Source: Ectothiorhodospiraceae bacterium
GTDB taxonomy: Bacteria; Pseudomonadota; Gammaproteobacteria; Nitrococcales; Aquisalimonadaceae
Assembly: GCA_020831885.1 (NCBI GenBank)
Contig: JAFIFU010000010.1
Span: 36,552 to 100,551 of the forward strand
Length of the DNA: 64,000 bases
Reading direction: 5' to 3'
The translations under genes were made by a program, and so were the position numbers. Shown piece by piece: positions 28,540-39,134 of this stretch; the stretch's first letter is position 1, and the number at the start of each line of letters is the position of its first letter. The notes below the pieces were generated by a model. That model ran no database searches, was not told the DNA's origin, and saw only the letters and a program-made list of their open reading frames with translations.

Positions 28540-29706
28540 ATGTTTATGTGGACCAGCTCTGCATTCTGGTTGTCCTTACTGGCATTCGTCGTGACATTCA
28601 GTTATGTCGCGGTGCTGACCGCCGGCGTCCGGCGACTGCGTGTTCTCGCCGAGCAGCCGTCAGTGGCCGACGTCCCTAGCCTGATGGTCATCGTGCCGGC
28701 GATGAACGAAGCCCACGCCCTAGAGCCCGCGCTGCGCTCGCTGCTTGCGAGCGACTTCCCCTCGCTCCAGATCGTTGCCGTCAACGACCGCTCTACCGAT
28801 GCGACGGGCGAGATCATGGAACGGCTGGCGAACGAGGATCCGCGCTTGACGGTTATTCACGTCAGCGAGCTCCCCGAGAGGTGGCTGGGTAAGGTTCATG
28901 CCATGCAGGTTGGGCTTGCGCGTGCCAGAGGCGACTACGTGCTGCTGACCGATGCCGATGTCCAGTTCTCGCCCCAGGCGCTTCGCCAAGCGGTCGGCTA
29001 TGCCCACTCCGAGCGGCTCGACCACCTCACGGTAGTTCCGCAGATTGAAGCCGACAGTCATCTCCTGCGCATGATGGTCTCGCAGCACGGCGCCTTTCTG
29101 ATGGCTCAGCGCAAGCCTTGGCGGCTGCGGGATGACCCCGAGGCCTACCTTGGCATCGGTGCCTTCAACCTGGTTCACCGCCCGTTCCTGGAGCGGCACG
29201 GCGGCCTGGAGCCGCTTGCGCTCTCGCCAGTCGACGATGTGAGTCTGGGCAAACTCATCAAGCTCCGGGGCGGCCGCTCGGATGCCCTGCTCGGTGCCGG
29301 CGCCGTTCGGGTCCGCTGGTACGCGACGGCGAAGGAGATGGTGCATGGACTGAGTAAGAACATGTTTGCCTACCTGGATTACAGCATGGGCAAGCTGATG
29401 GGGGCGACGGTCTTCTCGCTGGTGATGCTGTGGCCGCTGATCGGGCTGTTCGTGGGCCCCGGCGCCGGACGCCTTCTCAGCCTCGGTGCCCTGCTGCTTC
29501 TGACGCTTTCGCTGCATGATGGCCTGCGGAGGATGCGGCCGACGAGGGACTGGCCGCTGCTTCCGATGGTGATCAACATCCCACTTGCCAATTTGGTGGC
29601 TCTGTACACCCTCTGGCGCGCGAGCCTGTTAACGCTCTGGCGCCAAGAGATCGAGTGGCGTGGCACACGTTATCCGCTGGCCGCGCTCAAAGCGCGTCAC
29701 TTCTAA
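28540..29706 (+). CDS. family 2 glycosyltransferase, membrane-associated
   Basis: SLMVIVPAMNEAHALEPALRSLL, VNDRSTDATGEIM, LLTDADVQFSPQALR, C-terminal TM segments. Confidence 0.8.
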   Translation: MFMWTSSAFWLSLLAFVVTFSYVAVLTAGVRRLRVLAEQPSVADVPSLMVIVPAMNEAHALEPALRSLLASDFPSLQIVAVNDRSTDATGEIMERLANEDPRLTVIHVSELPERWLGKVHAMQVGLARARGDYVLLTDADVQFSPQALRQAVGYAHSERLDHLTVVPQIEADSHLLRMMVSQHGAFLMAQRKPWRLRDDPEAYLGIGAFNLVHRPFLERHGGLEPLALSPVDDVSLGKLIKLRGGRSDALLGAGAVRVRWYATAKEMVHGLSKNMFAYLDYSMGKLMGATVFSLVMLWPLIGLFVGPGAGRLLSLGALLLLTLSLHDGLRRMRPTRDWPLLPMVINIPLANLVALYTLWRASLLTLWRQEIEWRGTRYPLAALKARHF

Positions 29707-29906
29707 GTGGGCGCTTTCACTGGACAGATCCCGTCGCGACGTGGACTTCCCCCGGTGAAGTAGACACCTCCGGGCAATGTCCGCAAGATATTCCGGTACC
29801 GGTCGCACCGGTACGTCACCCTCGGGTCGCCGCAGCTCTCTACCTTGGCTCTTCGGGTGGTGTGGACGACATGGTTCCTCCGTAGACAGATGAACGCCCT
29901 TTCGGG

Positions 29907-31070
29907 TCAGGACTCCAGTGCCTGCTCGAGGTCGGCAATCAGGTCGTCACGGTCCTCGATGCCGATCGACAGGCGGATGAGCCCGTCCTCAATGCCCAGG
30001 TCGCGCCGGATCTCCTTGGGGACCGAGGCGTGGGTCATGATGCCGGGGTGTTCGATCAGGCTCTCGACGCCTCCCAGGCTCTCCGCCAGGGCGAACACCC
30101 GGCAGCGCTCCAGCATCCGGCGGGCGCGCTCCTCACCGCCGTCAACGATCATGGTGACCATGCCGCCGTAGTCAGCCATCTGTCGGCCGGCGAGGGCATG
30201 TTGTGGATGGCTGGGTAGGCCCGGATAGAGCACGCGCTGGATATCGGGCCGTTGCTCGAGCCAGTCCGCTATGGTGCGCGCGTTCTCGCAGTGCTGTCGC
30301 ATGCGCACGGCCAGCGTCTTCACGCCGCGCATGGCGAGAAAGCTGTCGAACGGTCCCGCGATTCCGCCGGCCGCGTTCTGAATGAACCCGAGCTGCTCTG
30401 CAAGGGCACCGTCACGGACCACGGCGACGCCACCGACGACATCGGAATGCCCACCCAGGTATTTGGTGGCGGAGTGGACGACGATATCGAAACCGCAATC
30501 GATGGGCCGCTGGAGCATGGGGGTGGCAAAGGTGTTGTCCATGACGCTCAGCAGCCCGTGCTCTCGGGCGAAGGCCGCGATCTGCTGCAGATCAACCAGC
30601 TTGAGCAGCGGATTGCTGGGTGACTCCACCCAGATCATGCGCGTGTTGTTCTGCAGAGCTTCTGCGGCTGCCCCCGGCTGGCTGAGATCGACGAAGCTGA
30701 ATTCCAGCCCTGCGGAGCGGCGTCGCACGTTCTCGAACAACCGATACGTGCCGCCGTAAAGGTCGTCCATGGCGATGATGTGGCTGCCGTGGTCCAGCAG
30801 TTCCAGCACACTGGCCGTGGCCGCCATGCCCGAGGCGAAGGCGAAGCCGGCATGCCCGCTTTCCAGGTCCGCCACGCAGCGCTCGTAGGCGAGCCGGGTC
30901 GGGTTACTGGTGCGCGAGTAATCGAACCCGCGATGGTGGCCCGGGCTGTCCTGCACGTACGTGGACGTCGCGTAGATCGGGGTCATGATGGCGCCCGTGG
31001 ACGGGTCCGGGCTCTGGCCGGCGTGGATGACCCGTGTTGCCAGCCGATGGGGCTTGTCGTTGTCGCTCAT
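29907..31070 (-). CDS. PLP-dependent Cys/Met metabolism enzyme (cystathionine gamma-synthase/lyase)
   Basis: YSRTSNPTRLAYERCVADLE, SATKYLGGHSDVVGG. Confidence 0.85.
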   Translation of the reverse strand: MSDNDKPHRLATRVIHAGQSPDPSTGAIMTPIYATSTYVQDSPGHHRGFDYSRTSNPTRLAYERCVADLESGHAGFAFASGMAATASVLELLDHGSHIIAMDDLYGGTYRLFENVRRRSAGLEFSFVDLSQPGAAAEALQNNTRMIWVESPSNPLLKLVDLQQIAAFAREHGLLSVMDNTFATPMLQRPIDCGFDIVVHSATKYLGGHSDVVGGVAVVRDGALAEQLGFIQNAAGGIAGPFDSFLAMRGVKTLAVRMRQHCENARTIADWLEQRPDIQRVLYPGLPSHPQHALAGRQMADYGGMVTMIVDGGEERARRMLERCRVFALAESLGGVESLIEHPGIMTHASVPKEIRRDLGIEDGLIRLSIGIEDRDDLIADLEQALES

Positions 31071-31088
31071 GGAGATCCTCGTGTGATT

Positions 31089-32459
31089 TCAGTCCACCCG
31101 CCGCCGCAGGTAGTGAAGCAGGTCGATCCGGGTGATCAGACCGTGGAACGCATCGCCCTCGGTGACGATGACAATGTGGCCGTCATTGAAGACCCGCACG
31201 AGCTCATCCAGGCTCGCGTTCACGTCCACCTTCTGCAGCTCGCTGCTCATGACATCCCGCACGGGCGCATGGAAGTGGTCCTCGTTGCCGTAGACAGCCA
31301 TGAGCACGTCGGACTCGTCGATGATGCCCACGATGCCTTCGTCCTCGATTACCGGCAACTGTGAGACGTCGCAGAGTTTCATGCGCGCATAGGCGCTCAT
31401 CAGAGGCTCGTCCGGTCCGACGACCACGGTCTCGTGCGCAGCATAGGGGTACTTGATCAGATCCCGGAGATTCCCGTGGTGCTTACCCTCCAGGAATCCG
31501 TGATCGATCATCCAGTGGTCGTTGAAAAGCGTCGAGAGGTACTTGTTGCCGGTATCACACACGAACGTGACCACGTGCCGGGGGCGAGTCTGGGCCCGGC
31601 AGTACCGCAGGGCGGCGGCCAGGCAGGTGCCGGTGGAGGTGCCACCCAGGATGCCCTCGCTGCGCAGGAGTTCCCGGGCCGTCCGGAAGCTCTCCCGATC
31701 GCTGATGCTGATCGCCTGGCTGACCCCGGAGAGATCCGAGACCGGCGGCACGAAGTCCTCGCCGATGCCCTCGACCAGCCAAGAGCCGGTGACTTCGCCG
31801 ATCTGCCCCTTGTTCACATAGTCGGCAAGGATCGAGCCCACTGGGTCGGCAAGAACCATCTCCGTGGTGGGGGAGGCCGTCGCAAAATAGCGGGAGAGAC
31901 CGGTCATGGTGCCGCCGGAGCCAACACCGCAGACCACTGCATCCACCTTGCCCCCCATCTGCTCCAGAATCTCTGGCCCGGTGCCGCGCTCGTGGGCGAG
32001 AGGATTGGCCGGATTGCCGAACTGGTTGACGTACACGGCGTTGTCGCGCTCACCGGCGATGCGCTCGGCCATGTCCTGATAGTACTCCGGGTGTCCCTTG
32101 CCCACGTCGGACCGGGTCATGAGGACTTCGGCGCCCATAGCCTTGAGGTTGAAGATCTTCGCCCGGCTCATCTTGTCCGGGATGACGATGACTACCCGGT
32201 ACCCTTTCTGCTGGGCAACCAGGGCCAGCGCGAGTCCGGTATTGCCGGCCGTCCCCTCCACCAGCGTACCGCCCGGACGCAGGGCGCCAGAGGCTTCGGC
32301 GGCCTCCACCATTGAAAGCCCGATTCGGTCCTTGATGGAGCCCGTCGGGTTCGTGTTCTCCAGCTTCAGGAACAAGCGGCATGGCCCGGTGTCCAGCGCG
32401 GTGACTTCGACCATGGGCGTGTTACCGATCAGTTCGATCACGTTGGTATACGTTGCCAT
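31089..32459 (-). CDS. cystathionine beta-synthase with C-terminal CBS domains
   Basis: IGNTPMVEV, ENTNPTGSIKDRIGLSM, EGTAGNTGLALALVA, C-terminal CBS pair. Confidence 0.85.
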   Translation of the reverse strand: MATYTNVIELIGNTPMVEVTALDTGPCRLFLKLENTNPTGSIKDRIGLSMVEAAEASGALRPGGTLVEGTAGNTGLALALVAQQKGYRVVIVIPDKMSRAKIFNLKAMGAEVLMTRSDVGKGHPEYYQDMAERIAGERDNAVYVNQFGNPANPLAHERGTGPEILEQMGGKVDAVVCGVGSGGTMTGLSRYFATASPTTEMVLADPVGSILADYVNKGQIGEVTGSWLVEGIGEDFVPPVSDLSGVSQAISISDRESFRTARELLRSEGILGGTSTGTCLAAALRYCRAQTRPRHVVTFVCDTGNKYLSTLFNDHWMIDHGFLEGKHHGNLRDLIKYPYAAHETVVVGPDEPLMSAYARMKLCDVSQLPVIEDEGIVGIIDESDVLMAVYGNEDHFHAPVRDVMSSELQKVDVNASLDELVRVFNDGHIVIVTEGDAFHGLITRIDLLHYLRRRVD

Positions 32460-32687
32460 TGGGTGCCTGCTTCGGTGTCCGTTTCCCTTCAGTCTATTGC
32501 ATTGCCCGCTCAATGCCCCGGGTGCATCTGGCGGTTGCAATTCTGTCGCCGGAGGATTGCGCGTAGAGGCGGTTGGCCTCGTGCGGGTTCGTTTCCCTGA
32601 AGGGCTTCGACCATCACCTTGATGTTGAATGGGTCGAGGCCCTCTCGCGCACGGGGGGTGTGTTCCTGGAACGGAGGGAATCTCGCG

Positions 32688-33101
32688 CTATTCCGGCAGC
32701 CATGTCTCGTGGACGTGCAACCAGACCAGACCATGGGGTGCCTCGTCGCGGCGCGCGAAAACCACGGTGCTGAGTCGCCCGGTTGTGGGCCTGCCGTAGC
32801 GGCCCTGCCACTCCTCGTAGGTAAACACCGCAATGGACTCGCGGACCGAACGCAGCCGGACGCGTCTGATTGCCAGTTCCGCGCGCGGATCACAACCGTG
32901 CTGGGAGCGCACTCCTTCGATGATCCCCGAGCGCTCGACACTCCGCGCTTGCGGCGTGACAATAACGAAGTCGTCGGCCAGCGTAGCCTCAAGACGGCTG
33001 AACGCGGCGTCCTCGGCATCACCCCGGAACCAGTCCTGAAAGAAGGCATGGAGATCCAGGATCTCGCACTCTCCGCTCCATCTCAATGCGTCATCGTTCA
33101 T
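32688..33101 (-). CDS. DUF4440/SnoaL-like (NTF2-fold) protein
   Basis: LHAFFQDWFRGDAEDAAFSRLEATLADDFVIVTPQ...GLVWLHVHETWLP. Confidence 0.6.
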   Translation of the reverse strand: MNDDALRWSGECEILDLHAFFQDWFRGDAEDAAFSRLEATLADDFVIVTPQARSVERSGIIEGVRSQHGCDPRAELAIRRVRLRSVRESIAVFTYEEWQGRYGRPTTGRLSTVVFARRDEAPHGLVWLHVHETWLPE

Positions 33102-33728
33102 TTCCAGAAGCCTTCCGGGTCTGAGCGCCACCGGAACTCATGAATGCATTTCCCGTAAAACCCGTTAGACCGTATGCGTTGCTGGAGCTCCGCCCATGCC
33201 ATGGCTTCCTCATCGTGTTGCCGCCAGGCGTGCGAGATTTCCTGGGCGGCTCGCCGGCGCCCAAGAGGCTTTCCGGTGGCCGAGTTCGCAGGTCGCTGCG
33301 GTGTTCCTTGCTTGCACATGATCGACCTCCTCACCTCGGTCATGGTGTTTCCTTCGGAAAGGTGTTGAGGAAATGTTGCGGTATTCGTCGGCCTGCTAAT
33401 GCCTCATTCTGAACAATATTCCACAGGCCTTGCTGTGTCCCAATCGGGTATTGTGCGTACGTAAAATACCGTACGGCTCCGTGTGCCGCGGCTATCGCTC
33501 ACAGGCACTTACCTATGGTGAGGTAAACCCATTCGTGCGCCCAGTAGAGTCCCCGGGAGTTCTCACTGTTTGCGGGCGTCGGTTTAGCCCCTTGTTGGGC
33601 CAGTGTTACACATAGAGTTCGAGATCTCCGGAGGCAACCGACATTATGGCGGAGTGAATCTCCTTTCGCCCGATCAACTCGTCGAGCAGGGATTCCAAGC
33701 GCTTGGTCGTGATCACGTTCTCATATGC

Positions 33729-33792
33729 GTCTAACGCTCAGCGTAACCGGACGGCTTTGGAGCGACAGTGGAAAAGCCGGTCCGCGTTGATG
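33729..33792 (-). repeat. attC-like recombination site (candidate)
   Basis: GTCTAAC...CCGGACGGCTTT...AAAAGCCGGTCCG...GTTGATG; long imperfect stem; on the minus strand ends GCGTTAGAC (fits GTTRRRY); lies just 3' of the DUF1801 gene. Confidence 0.6.
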
Positions 33793-33820
33793 CTGTTGTT
33801 GTGCAGCGTCCGCTCACCTC

Positions 33821-34225
33821 TCATTTCCAACCTGGCACGCGCCCAGCTTGCTGGATCCACTGGCGAACCTCCGGCGCCTTCGTCTCTTCCTGTGTCCTCA
33901 GCTTGACGTAGCGGGATCGGTCGGTTTCTCCAAGCGGCGGAGGAATATCGAAATCGGCGCCTCCCAGGAAAACGATATTGACGGAGACGTCGTAGGCAGC
34001 GATCTCAATGATCCATCCAAGGTCCGGCAATCCGTAGTAGACCTTTCCCCATTTGATGGCGTACTGCAGCCCGGGGAGCTGTTCACGGATCATTTCGTCC
34101 AGTTGTTTGACCATGGGATTCAGATCCGGCATCACACGCCGCCGGATCCAATCGTCAACACACGTATGGTCGTCGGTCGGCACTGGCGGCTTCCTGGCCG
34201 TATTCGGCTTGCGGGCTTTCGCCAT
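33821..34225 (-). CDS. DUF1801-family protein
   Basis: MKQLDEMIREQLPGLQYAIKWGKVYYGLPDLGWIIEIAAYDVSVNIVFLGGADFDIPPPLG. Confidence 0.7.
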   Translation of the reverse strand: MAKARKPNTARKPPVPTDDHTCVDDWIRRRVMPDLNPMVKQLDEMIREQLPGLQYAIKWGKVYYGLPDLGWIIEIAAYDVSVNIVFLGGADFDIPPPLGETDRSRYVKLRTQEETKAPEVRQWIQQAGRVPGWK

Positions 34226-34445
34226 ATCAGATGCTCCCTTGAATGCGTTTATCCAGTGACATGCTATCTGGCGCAACGCTGGCCATCAGCCGTGCGATGT
34301 ACGAGCGTATTCGAATTCCATGGAGACCTCTACTGGCCATGTAACGCCCGGCTTTTGGCGGAGTTGTCGTCGCGCAGCGGCGGAAAGGCATTCCCTGACC
34401 TTGCCACCTGCTCGCGGGAGGAGTCCATATACGTCCTATTAGGTA

Positions 34446-35117
34446 TCAGTATCCTGCATGAGGTGGTTTGTCAAAGCGATATGGCGTAGCTTGAACAGAT
34501 CTCCGATTTCCAAAATCCTGTTCAAATGCCCGCAAATTCGGCATTGCTGAAAGGTCCAATGTATTGCGGAAATGTAGGTGACTTACGAGGCAATAAAGAC
34601 TGATCTCGAAAATGCTGATATCTCGTGCAGGAAACGCGTCAATTATCAGATCAAAATTATCATTTAGCCACGCTAGGCAGTTGACAAGACTTTGTCGACG
34701 TTTACGAGAGGTATTGTCCGGTGTTCGATTTTCCACGATTTCATGAATTACCACCTCCACTTGGGCACTCATTGCGTGTGCCAGGATTTCATGGGAGTTC
34801 ATCAGTAAAGGATCGACTGAATCCTCAGGCCAGATAATAAGTTGGCTATTTCCTGAGATTTGCGATAGAGCGCGGCAAATGTTCTGGCTGCCATAAATCC
34901 GCCCGGCTTCACTGTTAAGAATGGGAAGCTTGAGTGCCGGGTTCCCAGCGTATGTGCTCCGATCCATACTGAGCATGTCGAATATCGGCGTGAACTGGTA
35001 CGACAACTCTAGTTCAAAGGCAAAGATACGCACCAATCGCGTGTAATGCGAACTTTGACGTCCGATAATTTCTGGCATGGTATTCACCGTAGCATCCTTC
35101 GCATTACTGTTCTCCAT
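34446..35117 (-). CDS. glutathione S-transferase family protein
   Basis: Thioredoxin-like N-term (IIGRQSSHYTRLVRIFAFELEL...NPALKLPILNSEAGRIYGSQNICRAL) with helical C-term; ATG 35117 lies 4 bp after the attC-like site. Confidence 0.65.
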   Translation of the reverse strand: MENSNAKDATVNTMPEIIGRQSSHYTRLVRIFAFELELSYQFTPIFDMLSMDRSTYAGNPALKLPILNSEAGRIYGSQNICRALSQISGNSQLIIWPEDSVDPLLMNSHEILAHAMSAQVEVVIHEIVENRTPDNTSRKRRQSLVNCLAWLNDNFDLIIDAFPARDISIFEISLYCLVSHLHFRNTLDLSAMPNLRAFEQDFGNRRSVQATPYRFDKPPHAGY

Positions 35118-35120
35118 CTT

Positions 35121-35191
35121 GCCTAACGCCGGACGTGAGCGGCGGGCGAAAAGCACAAGTTTGGTCCGTCCGTTCGACGGACTTGTTGGGC
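35121..35191 (-). repeat. attC-like recombination site (strongest candidate)
   Basis: Minus strand: GCCCAAC-AAGTCCGTCGAACGGACGGACC...CCGGC-GTTAGGC; both outer boxes fit RYYYAAC/GTTRRRY; internal hairpin GTCCGT/ACGGAC; 71 bp between two minus-strand ORFs. Confidence 0.65.
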
Positions 35192-35229
35192 TTCGCGAAT
35201 CTCTATGCGAGCCGGCAGCCGCTCGCGCA

Positions 35230-35649
35230 TTAAGCGGCTGCGGCCCGCAGCTTGAGCTTCTGCCAGACGAGCACCCCAGCGCAAACAGCAACAGCCGCCC
35301 ATAAAGATGTGGTAGCGAACATGAAGGCCGTACTTAACCAGTACGCGGAGCCCCCAACATCCCATAGCGCATACTCAACCTCTACTGGCGCCCAAACAAC
35401 AACGATAACCAGCGCACCCCACACGTTAGAGCCGGCCACCAACGTTGATAACATGCCACCGAGCCTTGGCCAGCGGACGACACAGCCGGCTAGCGCAACG
35501 CATAAGGCGACTGCCCATAGCGACCGCCCTAACATTAGAATGTATGACTCGGACTTGGAGGCGATCGCCAGCTCGACAGTCGCAACCAGCGCGAGAACTA
35601 GCAGTAGCCCTGCGGTGACTAGCCGCCACTTGCGTCCATTTTCTTCCAT
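35230..35649 (-). CDS. small multi-TM membrane protein, unknown function
   Basis: 139 aa, four hydrophobic segments. Confidence 0.55.
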   Translation of the reverse strand: MEENGRKWRLVTAGLLLVLALVATVELAIASKSESYILMLGRSLWAVALCVALAGCVVRWPRLGGMLSTLVAGSNVWGALVIVVVWAPVEVEYALWDVGGSAYWLSTAFMFATTSLWAAVAVCAGVLVWQKLKLRAAAA

Positions 35650-35774
35650 CTATTCCCCAAAAACCCGTTTTGTCGGCAATGTGGTTGATGGGTGGCCAAG
35701 CGCCGCTCAGCACGCGCGGTCTTGCAGTGGAGGCGCAGCCTCAACGAACAGGCCGTGGCCGTGCCTGCGCTTCC

Positions 35775-36566
35775 TTAGCCGGCTGCCCCGACGTGAATCT
35801 CCCCTCTCATGTATTCGACGACTTCTCCCCCAATTAGAACGCGGTCTCCCTGGAGCTCGCAGATGAGTTGTCCTCCGCGACTGGAAAGCTGCTGCGCCAT
35901 CAATTTGGTCTTGCCGAGACGATTGGCCCAGTAGGGGATGAGTGTGCAATGGGCGGAACCGGTCACCGGGTCTTCCGGCACCCCGGCGCCCGGCGCAAAG
36001 AAGCGGGACACGAAATCGACCTTTTCGCCGCGGGCGGTGACTATGAGCGCAAACGCGTCAAGACGCTGAATCGCCGAATAGTTGGGCGAAAACGCCCTTA
36101 CCTGCGCTTCGCTCTCGAGCACGACCATGAGATCCCGGGCAAGGAAAGCGGATTCTGGAGTTGTCCCGAGTGCTTCGATCAGGGTGTCGTCAACAGCCAC
36201 CGCCTCGCCGGGCCGGGAAGGAAAGTTGAGAAAAAGAAGGTCTCCCGTTCGGCTCACCGACAGGTTACCGCCTTTTGTTTCGAAACGAAGATGCGTTTGC
36301 TCCCGGTAATGCTCCTGGAAGAGCACATGGGCCGTGGCCAACGTGGCGTGCCCACATAGATCCATTTCCAGAACTGGGGTAAACCATCGCAGCTTCGAGC
36401 ATTTGGGTTCCGGGATGACGAATGCCGTTTCGGCGAGATTGTTCTCTGCCGCGATGGCCTGAAGGGTTTGGTCATCGAGCCACTCGTTCAATACGACAAC
36501 GGCAGCAGGATTGCCTCCGAAGACCCGGTTGGTGAAAGCATCGATCTGGTAGATTGGATAGCGCAC
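35775..36566 (-). CDS. PhzF-family isomerase/epimerase
   Basis: QIDAFTNRVFGGNPAAVVVLNEWLDD, AENNLAETAFV, CGHATLATAHVLF, DPVTGSAHC. Confidence 0.85.
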   Translation of the reverse strand: MRYPIYQIDAFTNRVFGGNPAAVVVLNEWLDDQTLQAIAAENNLAETAFVIPEPKCSKLRWFTPVLEMDLCGHATLATAHVLFQEHYREQTHLRFETKGGNLSVSRTGDLLFLNFPSRPGEAVAVDDTLIEALGTTPESAFLARDLMVVLESEAQVRAFSPNYSAIQRLDAFALIVTARGEKVDFVSRFFAPGAGVPEDPVTGSAHCTLIPYWANRLGKTKLMAQQLSSRGGQLICELQGDRVLIGGEVVEYMRGEIHVGAAG

Positions 36567-37164
36567 GGTTCCCTCGTTTCGCTAGCTAACAGTGGATGAA
36601 TCGCCTTCACGATGATTTGATCACTGTGACGGCCTAAGGGCTTTTTGTTTCTTGTCATTAAGAGGTTACCGCGGGAGGCAGGTGCTGCGCCACTGATTAC
36701 TTGACAGTAAGCTTCCGTACCGAGCCTGGCGGGAAAGCGGTCGGAGTACCGGTGTCTGCTGCCGGCTTGCGTAGCACGGGTCTCTGGATCCGGGTAGGGG
36801 TGTTGGGAACCGTGCAATGCCCCACGCTCCGCCGAGGGAGACGGTCAACGATTGTGGGCGGGGGACTGCGTTCTGGCCTGGGACTCATAAAGAGTGGTTA
36901 TGGAATCGGAAAGGAATCGCAAATAGTCCCCATGCATAGGTTATGAAATGATTCGTCGGAAATAGGCAGAGTGGACCGAGCCCGGGTCCCTGGTGCCGGG
37001 CGGGGTGATCCATGCCGGAGCAGTAAGCCCGCGGGTGGCGTCGATGCACGTGTTGGTGGATGCGATGCCGATCCTCCCGAAAGGATGATGGCCACCAGGA
37101 ACGGACCTCCGGCAGGCCTGGGGAAGGGGCGGTCGTAACGCTCTCGGATTCGCGAGGTCGCACC

Positions 37165-38058
37165 ATGGAAATCAGCCAGATTCGCTACTTTGTCGCGCTG
37201 GTGGAAACGGGGAGTATGACCAAAGCCGCACAGCGCTTGTATGTCACGCAACCCGCCGTTTCCGCCGCCGTGCACCGGCTCGAGGACGAGCTCGGTGTCA
37301 CTCTGGTTGAGCGGCAGGGTCGGGGCGTCCGGATCACGATTGAAGGCACACAGTTCTATCGCCGTGCACGTAATATCATCAACGAGTATCGGGCGGCGAA
37401 GGCCGAGACCCGGCCGTATTCGAAGGGTAAGCCTATACGCATCGGTTGCCTTTCCACGTTTCCGGTCCACGGGCTGTCTTCGTTTCTGTCTCGGCTGGGG
37501 GACGTCACCCCGGATCACGTCGTGGAGTTCAGTGAGGGCTCACCTGTCGTTCTGGACGAGTGGCTTCGCCGTGAGCGGATCGACGTTGCTCTCACCGATC
37601 TTACCCACCACAAACAGCCGGATCGCACGCGGGCGCTGTTGAAAGATCCGTTTGTTGTCGCAGTGTCCCCGGACCATCCTTTCGCTTCCCGCGCTTCCCT
37701 TCATCTTGCCGATCTCCACGGGCAACCGTTCGTACTGCGGACGAATTGCGAGCTGCTGCCCGAATCCAATCAGGTCTTCAAGGGCAAAGGTGTCCGCCCG
37801 CATATCGTGGCGCGTACGGCACGGGAGAGCCTGGCGCTGGATCTGGTCATTGCGGGGATCGGACTCACGCTGCTACCGGCTTCACTTGCCTGCGAGCGGG
37901 TCACGAGGATCCCTGTTGAGGACTTTGAGCGAAATCGGCAACTGGGCCTGCGTTGGTCGACAACCCTGGACGCGTCCTCGCTGGAGCTGCTACTTGACGC
38001 GCTGGAGGACGTGCACTGGTCCGGACGGAAAACCCCGGTTCTGCGGGAGTCGAGCTGA
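37165..38058 (+). CDS. LysR-family transcriptional regulator
   Basis: MEISQIRYFVALVETGSMTKAAQRLYVTQPAVSAAVHRLEDELGVTLVER. Confidence 0.9.
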   Translation: MEISQIRYFVALVETGSMTKAAQRLYVTQPAVSAAVHRLEDELGVTLVERQGRGVRITIEGTQFYRRARNIINEYRAAKAETRPYSKGKPIRIGCLSTFPVHGLSSFLSRLGDVTPDHVVEFSEGSPVVLDEWLRRERIDVALTDLTHHKQPDRTRALLKDPFVVAVSPDHPFASRASLHLADLHGQPFVLRTNCELLPESNQVFKGKGVRPHIVARTARESLALDLVIAGIGLTLLPASLACERVTRIPVEDFERNRQLGLRWSTTLDASSLELLLDALEDVHWSGRKTPVLRESS

Positions 38059-38112
38059 CGCAATGTGCCGTCACCGGGCGCTTCCCGAGGTGAACCTATT
38101 CAGGAGGTCAAT

Positions 38113-38571
38113 ATGGCGAAACAGTTTGAGCCCCGGAGCAGGGCATTTGAGGAGCGGGTGCGAGAGAGTTTTCGGCGTCAGCGCGTGATGACGCAACTGG
38201 GTATCGAGTTAGTGGATCTCAGGCCCGGGGCGGTTCGGCTCGCCATGCCCTTCAGTGATCTGCTGACGCAACAGCACGGGTTTGTGCACGCAGGAATCGT
38301 CTCCACAGCGCTTGACAGTGCCTGCGGGTTCGCCGCGTTTTCACTCATGCCTGATGAGGCTGGTGTGCTCACTGTGGAGTTCAAGGTCAACTTGCTCGCC
38401 CCGGCACGTGGAGAGCGATTCGTGTTCGACGGCGAGGTTGTCAAACCGGGGCGCACCATCACTGTCTGCGAGGCGAGGGCAACGGCGATCGAACAGGGCG
38501 AGGAGCGCGTTATCGCGACCATGACCGGTACGCTGATGAGCATCATCGGTCGTGAAGGGGTCAAGGGCTGA
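38113..38571 (+). CDS. PaaI-like hotdog-fold thioesterase
   Basis: QQHGFVHAGIVSTALDSACGFAAFSLM. Confidence 0.8.
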   Translation: MAKQFEPRSRAFEERVRESFRRQRVMTQLGIELVDLRPGAVRLAMPFSDLLTQQHGFVHAGIVSTALDSACGFAAFSLMPDEAGVLTVEFKVNLLAPARGERFVFDGEVVKPGRTITVCEARATAIEQGEERVIATMTGTLMSIIGREGVKG

Positions 38572-38702
38572 TCGGGTAGCGAGCTTTGTGGACTGGTTCG
38601 GTGACGATCAGCCCGCGGACAGAGCGCCGGCGAATGGCTCCTTGGGAGACGTTGTTACATGTCCGGCACTCACGGTGTCACCCTTTCCGCGTGTTGGTGT
38701 AT

Positions 38703-38960
38703 TCAGTCCTGGTGCTTGAATATATCTTTCGCGGATCGGATGTCTTGCCGACGGATACCGATGTCGCGGAGGAGACGGTCATCCAGCGCGGATAACTGAC
38801 GCCGCGCAAGACGATTTTGTCTCGCCTTCTCCCGGCGGAGAGCGAATTCGGCGATTCGCGTCCAGAGTGAAGAAGAGGAGGGTGTTCCCCGGAGTAAATC
38901 TTCAAGCTCAAGATGGCGAAGCGTTTCAGTTCCAGGTAATGAAAAGTGTTTCCGATTCAT
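38703..38960 (-). CDS. DUF1127-containing protein
   Basis: RQLSALDDRLLRDIGIRRQDIRSA. Confidence 0.75.
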   Translation of the reverse strand: MNRKHFSLPGTETLRHLELEDLLRGTPSSSSLWTRIAEFALRREKARQNRLARRQLSALDDRLLRDIGIRRQDIRSAKDIFKHQD

Positions 38961-39134
38961 TTTTCCCTCTCGTCTTTATGAGAATGTATTTGACGCTTGT
39001 CATGGGTAAGGCCCTTGATGGACCATGCGCTAGTCAATCTATCGCGATTATTGTTCGACAAAAATTGAAATATTCTTTTTGAATAGATAAGCAAGAATTA
39101 TGAAAACAGAAGTTATGGAACGGGAAGGGTCGCA

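Noticed and set aside
29120-29520. Long minus-strand ORF 28720-29517 (265 aa) opposite the glycosyltransferase
   Set aside because: Shadow ORF of a well-supported GT2 gene; His/Gln/Arg-rich with no domain signature. The same applies to the antisense ORFs over dpp, leuC and cbs.
33430-33640. ORF of 61 aa and neighbouring short ORFs
   Set aside because: No start-site context or motif; likely spurious.
34258-34445. Possible third attC between GST and DUF1801 (ATGTAACGCCCGGC...)
   Set aside because: One outer box is partial and no matching GTTRRRY partner at a reasonable distance; not supported.
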